This document shows positions 1-9,081 of a stretch of 19,193 bases of DNA, piece after piece. Source of the stretch: Phellopilus nigrolimitatus (Eukaryota; Basidiomycota; Agaricomycetes; Hymenochaetales; Hymenochaetaceae); assembly GCA_021029095.1 (NCBI GenBank), contig JAJOHG010000448.1, positions 1-19,193 of the forward strand, given 5' to 3'. Made by a program: the position numbers and the translations under genes. Positions within the stretch are counted from its first letter, which is position 1, and every line of letters starts with the position of its first letter. The notes under the pieces are model-generated. The model searched no databases. It worked only from the letters and a program-made list of their open reading frames with translations, and was not told where the DNA came from.

Positions 1-291
1 CTAGCTCCGTGAGTCTCATTCTACTAAGGTTATATATAAAATTGATCATCGTAAAGCTCATCCGTCCCATTGACAAAGCAATATTCAGATAAATACAACC
101 TTCTCGGATAAACCATGCCATCTTTACTTCAGGTGGCTCCTGATCCCCCCTCCCCTCCTTTTTAACTTCATGAGTCTTCGGAAAGTGATCAACTTACGAG
201 CCCTCTATTGATCTTCAAATGACTTCGACACTCACTATAGCTTTATATACTTTTGGTGGCGGGGTGATCTTAGTCACCATTCCGTTGTAAG

Positions 292-1721
292 GTGGGTCAT
301 GTCTTTCGCTCCGTTGTGGTGCTTATACTAACCATACGTAAGACAGTGGTGCGAGCTGGACACAACCAGATCGATGCTGCCGGCCCGTCTAAGAAGGCAC
401 ATTATGGTTCTGGTGAACTTGCAAGACTAGCCATCAGTTTCATCTTCGGCATATTCTGTATCGCTCTAGGACTGCGCGTCGAATCTCACTTGCTACCCAT
501 GCTCACTCCGCCCGGCGCTTATTATGTGGAAACCTTCATTTTAATCCGAACCCACTCTATGCGCGGGAACTGCTCCTTCTCTTGCTCAACGTTGCGTTCG
601 TCAAACTCTCCGTGTGGTCGAGCGGGTCTGCCCACGAGACGGCGCTGAAATGGAAACTTGCATTCGAGAAGGATAGACAAAGCGGGCGGCCGAGACTCGA
701 GTTCAACGCGAATCTACGCTTTCTCCAGGCATCTTACGATTGGTGGTCAGCAAATGGGCTAACCGCGAACGTCATCATGGCCTTGTGTCTGGCCATTTCA
801 TATGCTTCGAGCTCAATGGTGTTGCTGAGCGTGGCATCGGAGAACGGGAACTACAACACCGTCGTCTCATTCGTTGCACTCATCATTCTTGGCTCCGTCG
901 CAATACTGCAATGTACTATAGCAATACTCGCCATTCTTACGACAACAATACCGACGTGGAGCCAATCTCCCTTCGATACTGCTGCCGTTCTAGTTATCGA
1001 AGGTGTTCTGGAGAGGAGACCCGGTCGGTGCATGTATTCTTTGTATGACAGGTACCTCGACGATGTCCCTATGAAGCCCCGAGAACGGCAGATGTCGGCC
1101 TGGATGTCGCATCCTCAGTTTCGCAGATTCGTGCTATACATTTGGATGTCTATAGGGGCCGGGTACTACTGGTGCTTCATCATATGGAGCATGATGGTGT
1201 CTGGAACGCAGGGCTCGCATTACGGGACTAGTTGGGCACTTATTCCCTGGACCACGACGAACACCGCTTCGCAAGCGGTGAGCGAAGACACTGGTGCCAT
1301 GACCTTTGGCTGGCAGGGAAATGCACCGACAGCAGGACTTATTTGGGGCCTTGGGATTCTTGTCGGTTTTCAGGGGGGAATAGTCACAACAGCACTTACT
1401 TGTACGCAAACTCTTGTCGCACTCGTACGTGATGAATGGCTCTGGAGAGAGGCAGGCTCGGAGAAAGGCTCGGACCCATCGCCAGGGTTCTTCAAGATTT
1501 TTTTCCTCAACTGGCAGAGCATCGCTATTCATGCTGCCGATTCAATCTTGCACTGGCTGTTTGGCCTAGCAGTCAGCGTGAACGCCGATTCCGCTTGCAG
1601 GCCCGACGAGCGAGTGAGGCGGTTACTTTCACTTTCACGCATGACGTTCTTTTCGTCAAGAGATCCCGATCGCTTGATATTACATGTGTGTGGCTCTAAA
1701 CGAGGCTCTTATGAAACATAA
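292..1721 (+). CDS. Multi-pass membrane protein of unknown function, frame-broken
   Basis: A long open stretch (about 531-1590) encodes a hydrophobic protein with roughly five membrane segments, near nt 760-830, 855-950, 1125-1205, 1330-1425 and 1510-1580. Between them lie polar, Trp-rich loops, including a segment around nt 955-1060 with the motifs TWSQSPFDTA and RRPGRCMYSL. I recall similar shapes among Agaricomycete hypothetical proteins but know no function. The N-terminal part (nt 347-530, with ISFIFGIFC) lies in a different frame from the main body and no clean intron joins them. Near nt 1590 the reading seems to move again: the next frame continues LQARRASEAV and stops at 1699, whereas the main frame runs to 1721 with unlikely residues. 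No convincing start was found; an ATG at 219 opens a short hydrophobic stretch followed by a possible donor GTAAGG at 287, but the phase does not connect. It may be a decaying gene or contain base errors. Confidence 0.5.
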
Positions 1722-1950
1722 ATACAGGAACGTAAATGCAAAGGGAAAGCGGGGTCGACATAATTATTTGAGCCATACAGAAAGAACAAAAGACGTGAAA
1801 ACAGAAAAACAAAAAAGAAGGAAAATATTCTGCAAGCGTCCGGCAAAACAGGAGTATAACCAAGCATAAAATAGAGTGAAGCAGAGAAACAAACGAGAGT
1901 GATGCAAAAAAAAGGACAATGAAAGCGGAGTGTTCGAAATTTGGACGGAT

Positions 1951-1951
<1 letters not shown>

Positions 1952-1988
<37 letters not shown>
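1952..1988. repeat. Poly(T) homopolymer, 37 nt
   Basis: Thirty-seven consecutive T on the + strand, i.e. poly(A) on the - strand. It could be a microsatellite or the tail of an old retroposed copy. I found no convincing target-site duplication and no recognisable element body beside it. Confidence 0.9.
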
Positions 1989-2573
1989 CCATTGAGTAGA
2001 ACGTGTGGGTTTCAAATCGGGGTTTCGTCGTATTTTTGGTGGCTTGCGCTTCCTCCCTCCAAAAGTAGTTCCAGACGACGTGGGAAGAGGAGATTCGTGT
2101 CTTTGCGCCATTAAGCCATCGACAGCCTGCCAGGATTGCTCTGTAAGAAGAGAATGTTTGCATTTCCTCCGGCTATGCGCAAGAGAGCCACGTACCTTCG
2201 AACACCCTGTGACGAAACAAAAGAAAGAAGCTTCTTCGAGTGGGAACGCGAACGTCCAATTCGAAGTCGGTAACTGCACAAAATGAAATAGAAGTTAGCA
2301 ACGTCCTAAGGGCTCCACCGCACGGAAACGAGACGAAACGACCACCAGGGAAGAGGGTGCCTCCTCCGCCCCTTCGGAAGGATGTCTCGAAGCCAGCGAG
2401 GTGGAAATAAATGGGATTATAAATAAATAAACTCATCTTGATAAAAATAAGTGAGGAACAATAATTCCCCTAGCATCGGACTGGCTGACGAGTGCAGAAA
2501 AAGGTGCCTCTTCCTCTGCGCAGGCCGGTCAGTCGATCGTATGTAGGTGCCGCTGGTAAGAAGAAAAAAAGTT

Positions 2574-2595
2574 AATAAATAATAATAATAATAAA
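2574..2595. repeat. AAT trinucleotide microsatellite
   Basis: Five consecutive AAT units with imperfect flanks, lying in the 3' region of gene 2. Simple repeat with no further meaning seen. Confidence 0.8.
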
Positions 2596-2679
2596 TCAGT
2601 TGTCTCTGCGTCCGTCGCCGTCGCTCGCGCTGAAAGGTTAGTAAACTCCACACCTCTCCGCCCCCACCACTTCATTTAC

Positions 2680-3829
2680 CTACGCCTTCACCGTCGTCGA
2701 CCTCTGCTTCCGTGTCTTAAGCCCGTGAGGCCGCGCCTTCTTCACCTTCTCCTTCACCCAGTCTCCGACGTCCGCAACAAGTAGCCGAACACGCATCCTC
2801 TTCGGCAAGCGCGTCACTGGCTCCGGTGCTATGGCAGAGAACTTCCTCTTGCTGGACTGTGGCCTTGCTATGTACCCTCTGCCTGGCGTGACAGGTGCGG
2901 AGACGAGCGTTGCTCTTGTCATCATAGGCGTGAGCTCGGGGACATTGATCAGCCCTAGCCCGCGCAGACCTCGCGCTGCGGTGAGTGTGCGTAGCTCAGA
3001 GAGGATCGCTTCTGCACGTTCGACATCCTCTTGGGAGAGGTGCTCGGGGATTTCACCGCACGGGTCGGGAATGGTGCGCTTTGTGAGAGGCGGTGTGCTG
3101 GGACACGGGTCCTGGACTTCGTAATCAGGTTCGAGTCCAAAGAGAGAAGACGTATTGGTAAGGGGACTATCTTGAACTGTGCCAGTCTGAGAAGGCGTAT
3201 TGGTAAGGGAATCATCTTGAACCGCACCAGTCTGAGACAGAATCTCCGATGACGTCGTACCGATGTGGGCTATGCCGATGGCGGACGAGGCCAGAGTGCA
3301 CTGGTAGTCGTATTCTGCCGGTTCGGCGCGGGCCATCGGCATGTCTGCGGCAACAGGCGACCCAAGTGCCGCAGGACTGTCGACGTCTTCAAGGGTGGTC
3401 ATTCCTATCTCGACGGCTTCGATTTTTTCAAACTCTTCAAACGGGTCCTTGAAGGTCTGAGAGGAGGACAGCGAGAACATCATGTTGTCCTCCCACGCGC
3501 TCGACGGGAGAAACATCGTAGTCGACGTCAAGCTGTCGCTATCTGAAGCTGGGGCCATTCCTTCTTGAAAGAAGTCGTCGTCATCGCTGAGCATGTCGCC
3601 GAAGTCGACGTCCTCGAAAGTCAGAGACTCTGGCATTGCGAACGACCCAGGTGGAGGCGAGCCAGAAAGGGGAAACTGCACGACGTTCGTGTCGGCGCGG
3701 CCCGCAGAACTGTAGGTCTGCGGCTAAGACATCGACGTTCACAAGGTCAGAGGACGATAGAGACGACGGAGGAAGTAAAGTACATACCCGGATACCGAGG
3801 AAATACGAGTGTCTGAATGTAGAATACAT
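2680..3829 (-). CDS. Acidic, probably nuclear, fungal protein of unknown function
   Basis: Two exons, complement of 3788..3829 and 2680..3723, give 361 residues. The 64-nt intron (3724..3787) has donor GTATGT, a CTGAC branch site and acceptor TTAG, and is phase 0. It links an ATG at 3829 in good context (AAACAATG) to the long exon, which on its own has no upstream ATG in frame. The N-terminal third is very acidic and aromatic-rich (FEDVDFGDMLSDDDDFF), resembling a transcriptional activation segment. Residues about 177-206 are two tandem 15-residue units (SQTGxVQD-type). Around residues 305-330 two basic clusters (SSKRKF and LPKRMRVR) look like nuclear localisation signals, followed by a basic C-terminus. 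No DNA-binding fold such as bZIP, zinc cluster or homeodomain is visible. A nuclear regulatory role is inference from composition only. If the first ATG were missed, a shorter start at 3636 would be possible. Confidence 0.72.
3151..3240. repeat. 45-bp tandem duplication inside the gene 2 coding region
   Basis: Two adjacent 45-bp copies (3151-3195 and 3196-3240) differ at only a few positions. They keep the reading frame and encode two 15-residue units of the acidic protein. Confidence 0.85.
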
Positions 3830-3947
3830 TGTTTACTATAGTTAGATTGTACGGGAAAGCAACTGGCGACAAGCGCAAGTAGAGCAGATGGTAGTCCGAA
3901 AGCAAGAAGCGATTAGACTGGAGAAACCTGTGTCGCAATCTGCGTGG

Positions 3948-3955
3948 TTTATATA
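3948..3955 (-). promoter_or_regulatory. TATA box candidate of gene 2
   Basis: TATATAAA on the - strand lies about 120 nt upstream of the ATG at 3829. This is a plausible spacing for a fungal core promoter with a 5' leader of about 60-90 nt. Confidence 0.45.
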
Positions 3956-4363
3956 GTCTCGAGCACTTAGGGGCTGTCCCAAGCAGGAGTTTGCAGTCTG
4001 AAACGAAACTCTGGTGAGGAGGCAACAACAGCACATATGCATGATTCGAGTGAGAATGCCTATCTTGTACGTCGGATTCGAGTTGCTGTTTCCACTGAGA
4101 CGTTGCATAACTGTTAATTTAAAGTCAGCTGTCGGTTATGTACGCGTTATTTGTCTATACTTGTACATGTTGAAAGTCGAAGAGATAGACATCAGGGTCC
4201 ACATATTTATCCTTGTGTCGATCATCACACACTAAGCGCAATTTTCTGAAGATCTTTACTGGATAATATACTCCGTCTTTTCGGCTGCAAATCGCAGCTG
4301 CGACTTGGTTCGTTCTTTGTCGTTGCGTCTCTGTCATGCGTCTATCGCGGGGCTAGTCGAAAA

Positions 4364-4430
4364 CACGTGAATCTAGACGCATAGCGTATAACAAGATTCT
4401 AGAAGTATACTGTAGATTCTAGATGACTCA
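4364..4430. promoter_or_regulatory. Cluster of possible regulatory sites (E-box, TCTAGA repeats, AP-1-like)
   Basis: Within 67 bp there is a CACGTG E-box (4364-4369), three copies of the palindrome TCTAGA (4372, 4398, 4418), the second inside TTCTAGAA, which fits a minimal heat-shock-element pair, and a TGACTCA site (4424-4430) of the Gcn4/AP-1 type. It lies about 540 bp upstream of gene 2. Function is inference from motif density. Confidence 0.3.
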
Positions 4431-5490
4431 ATGGTGTCTTTTTGAAGTATAGCAAAACAAATATATCGATTTTTGCAGAGATTTCGATGGGTTCTTGATA
4501 CTAGTCAAAGGGAGGTTCACGCAATGTGTTCTTTGTTGAGGAATTTATTATGAGTTGCTTGTGTCGACGTAACACGGACTACGCCCTCCAAACAATCACT
4601 TAGTCAATACGTCTACCCTGATTTAGAACCAAGGTAATACCCAGTAGAAAAATAGCAGAAACATGAGAGCTTTCATTAAGGTATGATAGCGTCTTCTTTG
4701 CTCAAACATTCCTACTTCCTACTTTTCTGAGCACAAAAAAAAAAAAAACGTTGGTAGGCTGTAAACACATGCTGAAGTTCTTTATTTACGCGTTGTCTGT
4801 GTCGGCCGGCGTCCAATATCTGAATATTGTTGAAATTCAGACTTCAGTCAGTGTCCTTATGCCTTCTCATAGGATTTAATTGTGCTGGCGATGTATAATC
4901 AACTGCAAATTTAATTTTGGTTGACAATGAGATATCTGGACGTGCGTGCACACGGCAGGTTGAAGACGATGCTTGGCTCGTATCGAAACTTCGTTGGACA
5001 CTGGTCCCGTCAGATCGACAAACGAGTTAAGTTTTAATAGATATTGCGATTTCGAAAGACTCGGTTGTATGGTCGATGGTCATTTTGAAACGCGACAACT
5101 TCACTCGGGGTGTTACAGCTTACCTTTTATCTCCCAAACAAACCAATGTAATCATTTAAATGTAGAGAAGAAATAAATTTGCTCTTCGTAATGTCGAGCG
5201 GCGTCGCGGAGAATGCGAACCGAATAAAGACGCCGAGGGGCCCAAAAAAGTATGCCAATGCGGAGGTATGATACATTGCGTATGAGACTGATGCATTGTC
5301 GAAGTTAAAATAAATAGGTTCGGCACATCTACATCTTGTGTAGCTATGTGCTGAGACTGTGTGTGGTGATATAATTCTACATCAAGAAATCATAGCACAA
5401 TCGTCACACCCGAATTAAATTAGCTCAAGGGCTGAATCGTCGATATGATTGGAAATTGAACTTACGTTGAGTATACACATTGTCGTGCCT

Positions 5491-7461
5491 TTACACATAC
5501 ATGGAGATTGCGCCGCGCTCTTCGTCCATGCGCCATATGCCATCGATTAATATACTCTTGTGATTTTGTCTGCACTCAGCGACTGGGCAAAGCCACTCAT
5601 GCTCGGCCTCGATGACAGGGGCTGCTTTCGCTTTGCCCTTCCCTCGGCCTCTTCCTTTCCTCTTTGCACCTCCGCCTCTTGAGCGTCCACCTCGACCTCT
5701 TGCAGCGCCCCCGCGCCGAGAACGCCCTGGCGTGGTAACAGGTGCCAATGGCGTTAAACTGGTATGCGATTGAGTTTCTGGGGATACAAGATACTCGGGA
5801 GCAGATTCTGAAGGTGAGTCGTGGGCAGGACGGCGGGATCGAAGACGAGAGCGGATCGAGTTTTCCGGTGCAGACAACGCCGACACCAATACTTGATCCT
5901 GCTCTCGCACGATTGGCGTATCGGCGACGATGGTCGATGTCGAAGGTACGGAGATAGGAAGAGAAGGATACGCTCGACCCTTCCCTTTCCTGTCGGTTTG
6001 GATGATCGTTGAAAGTGGAATCGTATCCCCGTCCTCATCTTCTTCCACATCCGACGCCTTCCGCTTTCCCTTGTCCCGTTTGGAAGGCAGGCTCTGGTCC
6101 ATTGCGATTCCGCCCTGGTCTGCGAATGTCCTTTCGCCAGGAGAGGAAGTAGCAATACCAGTTGACACATCTTTTGCTTTCCCCTTCCCCTTCCAATCCG
6201 GAAGCGGGACTGAATCGTCCGTTTCCTTTACAATTTGCTCGCGCGGTGGCGGTTTCATAAGTGCGTCGATACATTTCCCATCAAACATGTGTCCACAGCG
6301 TAGCGCCCATAACCTGCTGTTGCGCACTACCTCCTCCGGTCCGACAACATTCATGACAAGCGGATCAAGGCAACGAGCACATACGAGAATTGTGCCCGCT
6401 TCGTTCGACGTAAATGAACTCGGACCTGGTTCGTCTGATATATGTATGGGATCCTGCTGCGCAAAATCGTTTGAGAATCCGGGTTCAGGCTTTGCAGAAT
6501 GCGTAAACTGTTGTTTGTAGTCGGCAATATTATCTCGGTGGCGCAGGGCATCTTCGCGCAACATATAGCGCCCGCCAAAATTCTGGCGCGGACGAATGCG
6601 AAAAGGTTGATCATCGTGGTCATACTCGTCGGCGGCGCGATAGGCGAGCGCATCAAGCAACGCCGCATCTTCTTCATCTGTTATAACTCCGGGCTCCGGG
6701 CCAGCGCCTCCCCAAGCATCTACACTGAGCCATCGCCGCAACGCTCCTAGTCCAGGAATCGACCACCTAGGATGGTTTGCATTCGCGGCCTGGGCACCGG
6801 CCTGAACGGGCATGTGCGCGGGCTCAAACTGGTTCTGACGGTTTAAGGCAAGTAACGCGCCACCGAGACCCATGTTCGGCAGTCGGCGTGGGGGACCACG
6901 AGCTGGAAGATTGTCTGGTATATTTCTATTAGGTGTAGGGACGCGTGCTGGGAGGTTATCCTCGAAGGCAAAGGGTTGGTCCCAAGGGCGAAAGACGCCG
7001 GCAAAGTCAGGCGGATCATTCCAGCGCAAAGGGCGGTCAGGTAAATGGCGCGGGATAGGCGGAACTGGAGGAATAATGTTATCTTGTGGAGGGGGAGAAG
7101 GAGAAAATAAAAGTCTGCGTCGTATGCGAGGTGTATCTTATCCAGAAGCAGCTGTGAGTTGGACGCCAATGCTTCAAAGAGTGGCCATACCTCGGCGTAT
7201 TCGTCTGCGCGGATTCTGACCTCCTACTGCGACCCGCGATGTTCCAGCTACTTCCTGGACCTCTTCATCGCTGTCATCGAGAACGATGACCTCCTGCGGC
7301 TCGTCTTCATGCGCAGGTAATTGGCGCCTTTCGGCGAGACTCTGGTGCCTCGTATGAATAATTTGTACCTCATCGTCACTGAGAAAGTCGTCAACATCGA
7401 TGACTTCGCTGTGCGGCGGATGAGGTATGGGCGTCGGGCGCTGGACGAGCGTCTCAGACAT
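5491..7461 (-). CDS. SIM-containing RING-type protein, candidate SUMO-targeted ubiquitin ligase
   Basis: Two exons, complement of 7191..7461 and 5491..7136, give 638 residues. The 54-nt phase-1 intron (7137..7190) has donor GTATGG and acceptor ATAAG. The ATG at 7461 is the first in frame; earlier codons lack ATG. Near the N-terminus two SUMO-interacting motifs stand out: VIDV followed by DDFLSDDE (residues 20-23) and VIVL followed by DDSDEE (58-61). A RING-like half-site follows: C343, C346, C371-G-H373, D376 and C379. This resembles RNF4-type RINGs, except that the usual fifth Cys is Asp. About 227 disordered residues rich in KGKGK, RGG and AT-hook-like repeats then intervene before C607 and C612 (CPVAEC), which look like the last ligand pair. 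SIMs plus a C-terminal RING is the architecture of SUMO-targeted ubiquitin ligases (RNF4, Slx8/Rfp), so a nuclear role in SUMO-dependent ubiquitylation is inferred. It could instead be a Zn-binding scaffold without ligase activity. Confidence 0.7.
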
Positions 7462-8375
7462 GGAGCACAACGTCGAGAGCAAAGGTGTTGTATGTGGAGA
7501 TGAGAAACGTAACCCGAAGTAGATGGATCGGCTTTCCTTTTCCAATCGGATGGCTAGCAGCAGCGCACGGACCTAGCCGCCTTCTCTTAAACTTTTGTAT
7601 TCCCCTCCTTTTCCCATGTTTTCCTTCCGCTTAGCCTTCTTTCCGTGTGTCTTGGTGAGTATACATTCCTCTTCATCATTTCATGATGACTTTATTCTCT
7701 TCCCCGTCCTACACGACCATGCAGAGGAACAGAGCTTGTTCGTTCGCAACGAACTCGCGCCCTAAGGGGCGCACAGCGCACTTGCCAGTGCCATTTTGTC
7801 TGATCTATCCTTTTCTCAAGATAGAAAAGTTTTTTTTAAAATACTGATTGTCGTTGGATTTCTCAGGATTTCTATCGTTTTACTGGGCATGGATTAAATT
7901 CAGAACAACCTCCCGTGAGTATCGACATTTCTCTCATGTGACCACTGCCAGGCGGGCTTCGCTTGATGAAAAAACACCGTAATTCGCAGTTTCCTCCCTA
8001 ACGCCCTCCTGTTGGAGTACTCCCCCAGACCGCACGTTCATTTTTCCTCTCGTGCCGCACCGAACCTAATCGTGTTGGTCGAGATGGGCTACCTTTGTGT
8101 ACGTTGGCGTGGTGGTGGGGGTTGGTGTGATGAGGGTTTGCAAGTACCTTCCTTTGGATGTCTGATCTATGAAGTCACTTTGGCAGTGGTCAACGTACTG
8201 GTTCCTTCTAGCTATATCTGACCTGCCTTCACCTGCAGATTGTATTCTCACGTTCCATATCTTGTGTATACTTAGTACTATGTAGTGTTCTCTGCAGCAA
8301 TCATATGGATTTTTGTGGATATGCGTCATCAAAAAACGAAGGGACCTTATTATAAATACTTTGCTTCCTACGCCC
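7462..8375. other. Divergent promoter region between the SIM/RING gene and DUF4604 gene
   Basis: About 910 bp separate the two divergent start codons. It is rich in pyrimidine tracts. A TATAAAT (8351-8357) lies only about 20 nt before the ATG at 8376, close for a core promoter. A frame at 8012-8221 lacks an ATG and looks random. No RNA gene was recognised. Confidence 0.55.
7542..7546 (+). promoter_or_regulatory. CCAAT box candidate
   Basis: CCAAT on the + strand, about 85 bp upstream of the ATG of the SIM/RING gene. It is a possible HAP-complex site in the divergent promoter; orientation is reversed relative to that gene. Motif match only. Confidence 0.3.
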
Positions 8376-9081
8376 ATGGCACCGAAAGAACCAACACGGC
8401 AACAACTTTCCTCTCGGCTTGCGTACAGCCAGTCTACTCCGGCGTTTCTGCAACGATTAAAGAACAATATAGCAGGCGTTGCTGACGATGAAGACACCGA
8501 GTTCGACGAATGGGAGGCTTCGGGATCGTCTGGCCGTCCACCGATCCCACGCAGGCCGTCACCCCCACAGCGACCAGACGATGATCCAGGCAGCGCAGAT
8601 GAAGATGACGGAGATGAGAAGCCACAGGTGGTCGTCCTGAAGGAGGGCAAGCATATGACGGAACGCGAGGCAGAGAACGCGAAGCGGAGAGGTGCGACAG
8701 CTTGCAAAATATAGATGTATATCTATTTTCTGACGTTTAGTACAATGCGATCTTGCTTTGGCGCTGACAGCGAGAGGGCTTTCTCCTCTTCCCGAAAGAT
8801 CAAAAACTCCCGAAGAATTGAAAGAGCGGGACGATGATCCAACGATTAATAAAGTGAAGACCGATGGGAAAGATATGAGCTCGAAATCAATACCATTGTC
8901 GTTCTCGTCTTCTGGCCCTTCAGGTGCAAAGAACGCGGTGAAAAAGCGCAAGGTGATCGGAGACGACCTCGATCAGCTCGCAGACAAAGAGAAGCTAGCC
9001 AAGAAGGTCAAGAAAGCATCGAAGGTGAAGAAAACGAAGGCAGGCACCCTTCTATCGTTCGGAGACGAGAATGATGGTTGA
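8376..9081 (+). CDS. DUF4604 domain protein (KIAA1143-like)
   Basis: Two exons, 8376..8691 and 8771..9081, give 208 residues. The 79-nt phase-1 intron has donor GTGCGA and acceptor CTGACAG. The ATG (MAPKEPTRQQ) sits at the expected family start. Three blocks match the DUF4604 family, whose human member is KIAA1143: an N-terminal PAFLQRLKNNI segment, a central EKPQVVVLKEG motif, and a C-terminal LLSFGDENDG motif after a Lys-rich stretch. Between them are a Pro-rich and acidic linker and, in exon 2, basic clusters (KKRK, KKVKKASKVKK) that suggest nuclear location. The molecular function of this small eukaryotic family is not established, so none is given. Length is somewhat above the animal protein because of the linkers. 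The gene is divergent from the SIM/RING gene; no functional link is implied. Confidence 0.88.

Larger units (their letters stand above)
1722..2679. other. Convergent intergenic region with simple repeats
   Basis: This is the 3' meeting zone of genes 1 (+) and 2 (-). It holds an A-rich purine stretch (about 1775-1915), an uninterrupted run of 37 T, and an AAT trinucleotide tract near 2574-2595. Open frames here are short, start without ATG or are translations of the repeats. I see no gene. Confidence 0.6.
3830..5490. other. AT-rich intergenic region without a supported gene
   Basis: About 1.66 kb between the start of gene 2 and the end of gene 3, both on the - strand. It should hold the gene 2 promoter and the gene 3 3' UTR. 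Open frames are short and lack supported starts; the longest (about 4973-5176) begins without ATG and has no recognisable motif. There is a 14-nt A run near 4735-4748. No tRNA-like T-loop or other RNA gene was seen. Confidence 0.6.

Noticed and set aside
1696..2279. Open frames on the - strand containing long Lys runs
   Set aside because: They are translations of the 37-base homopolymer and have no credible coding sequence on either side.
7955..8060. Possible C/D-box snoRNA (TTGATGA followed by downstream sequence)
   Set aside because: The box C match is imperfect and no D box with flanking complementary stem lies at a suitable distance.
8012..8221. 69-codon open frame on the + strand in the divergent promoter
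   Set aside because: It begins without ATG and shows no motif; the region is better explained as promoter and 5' UTR.
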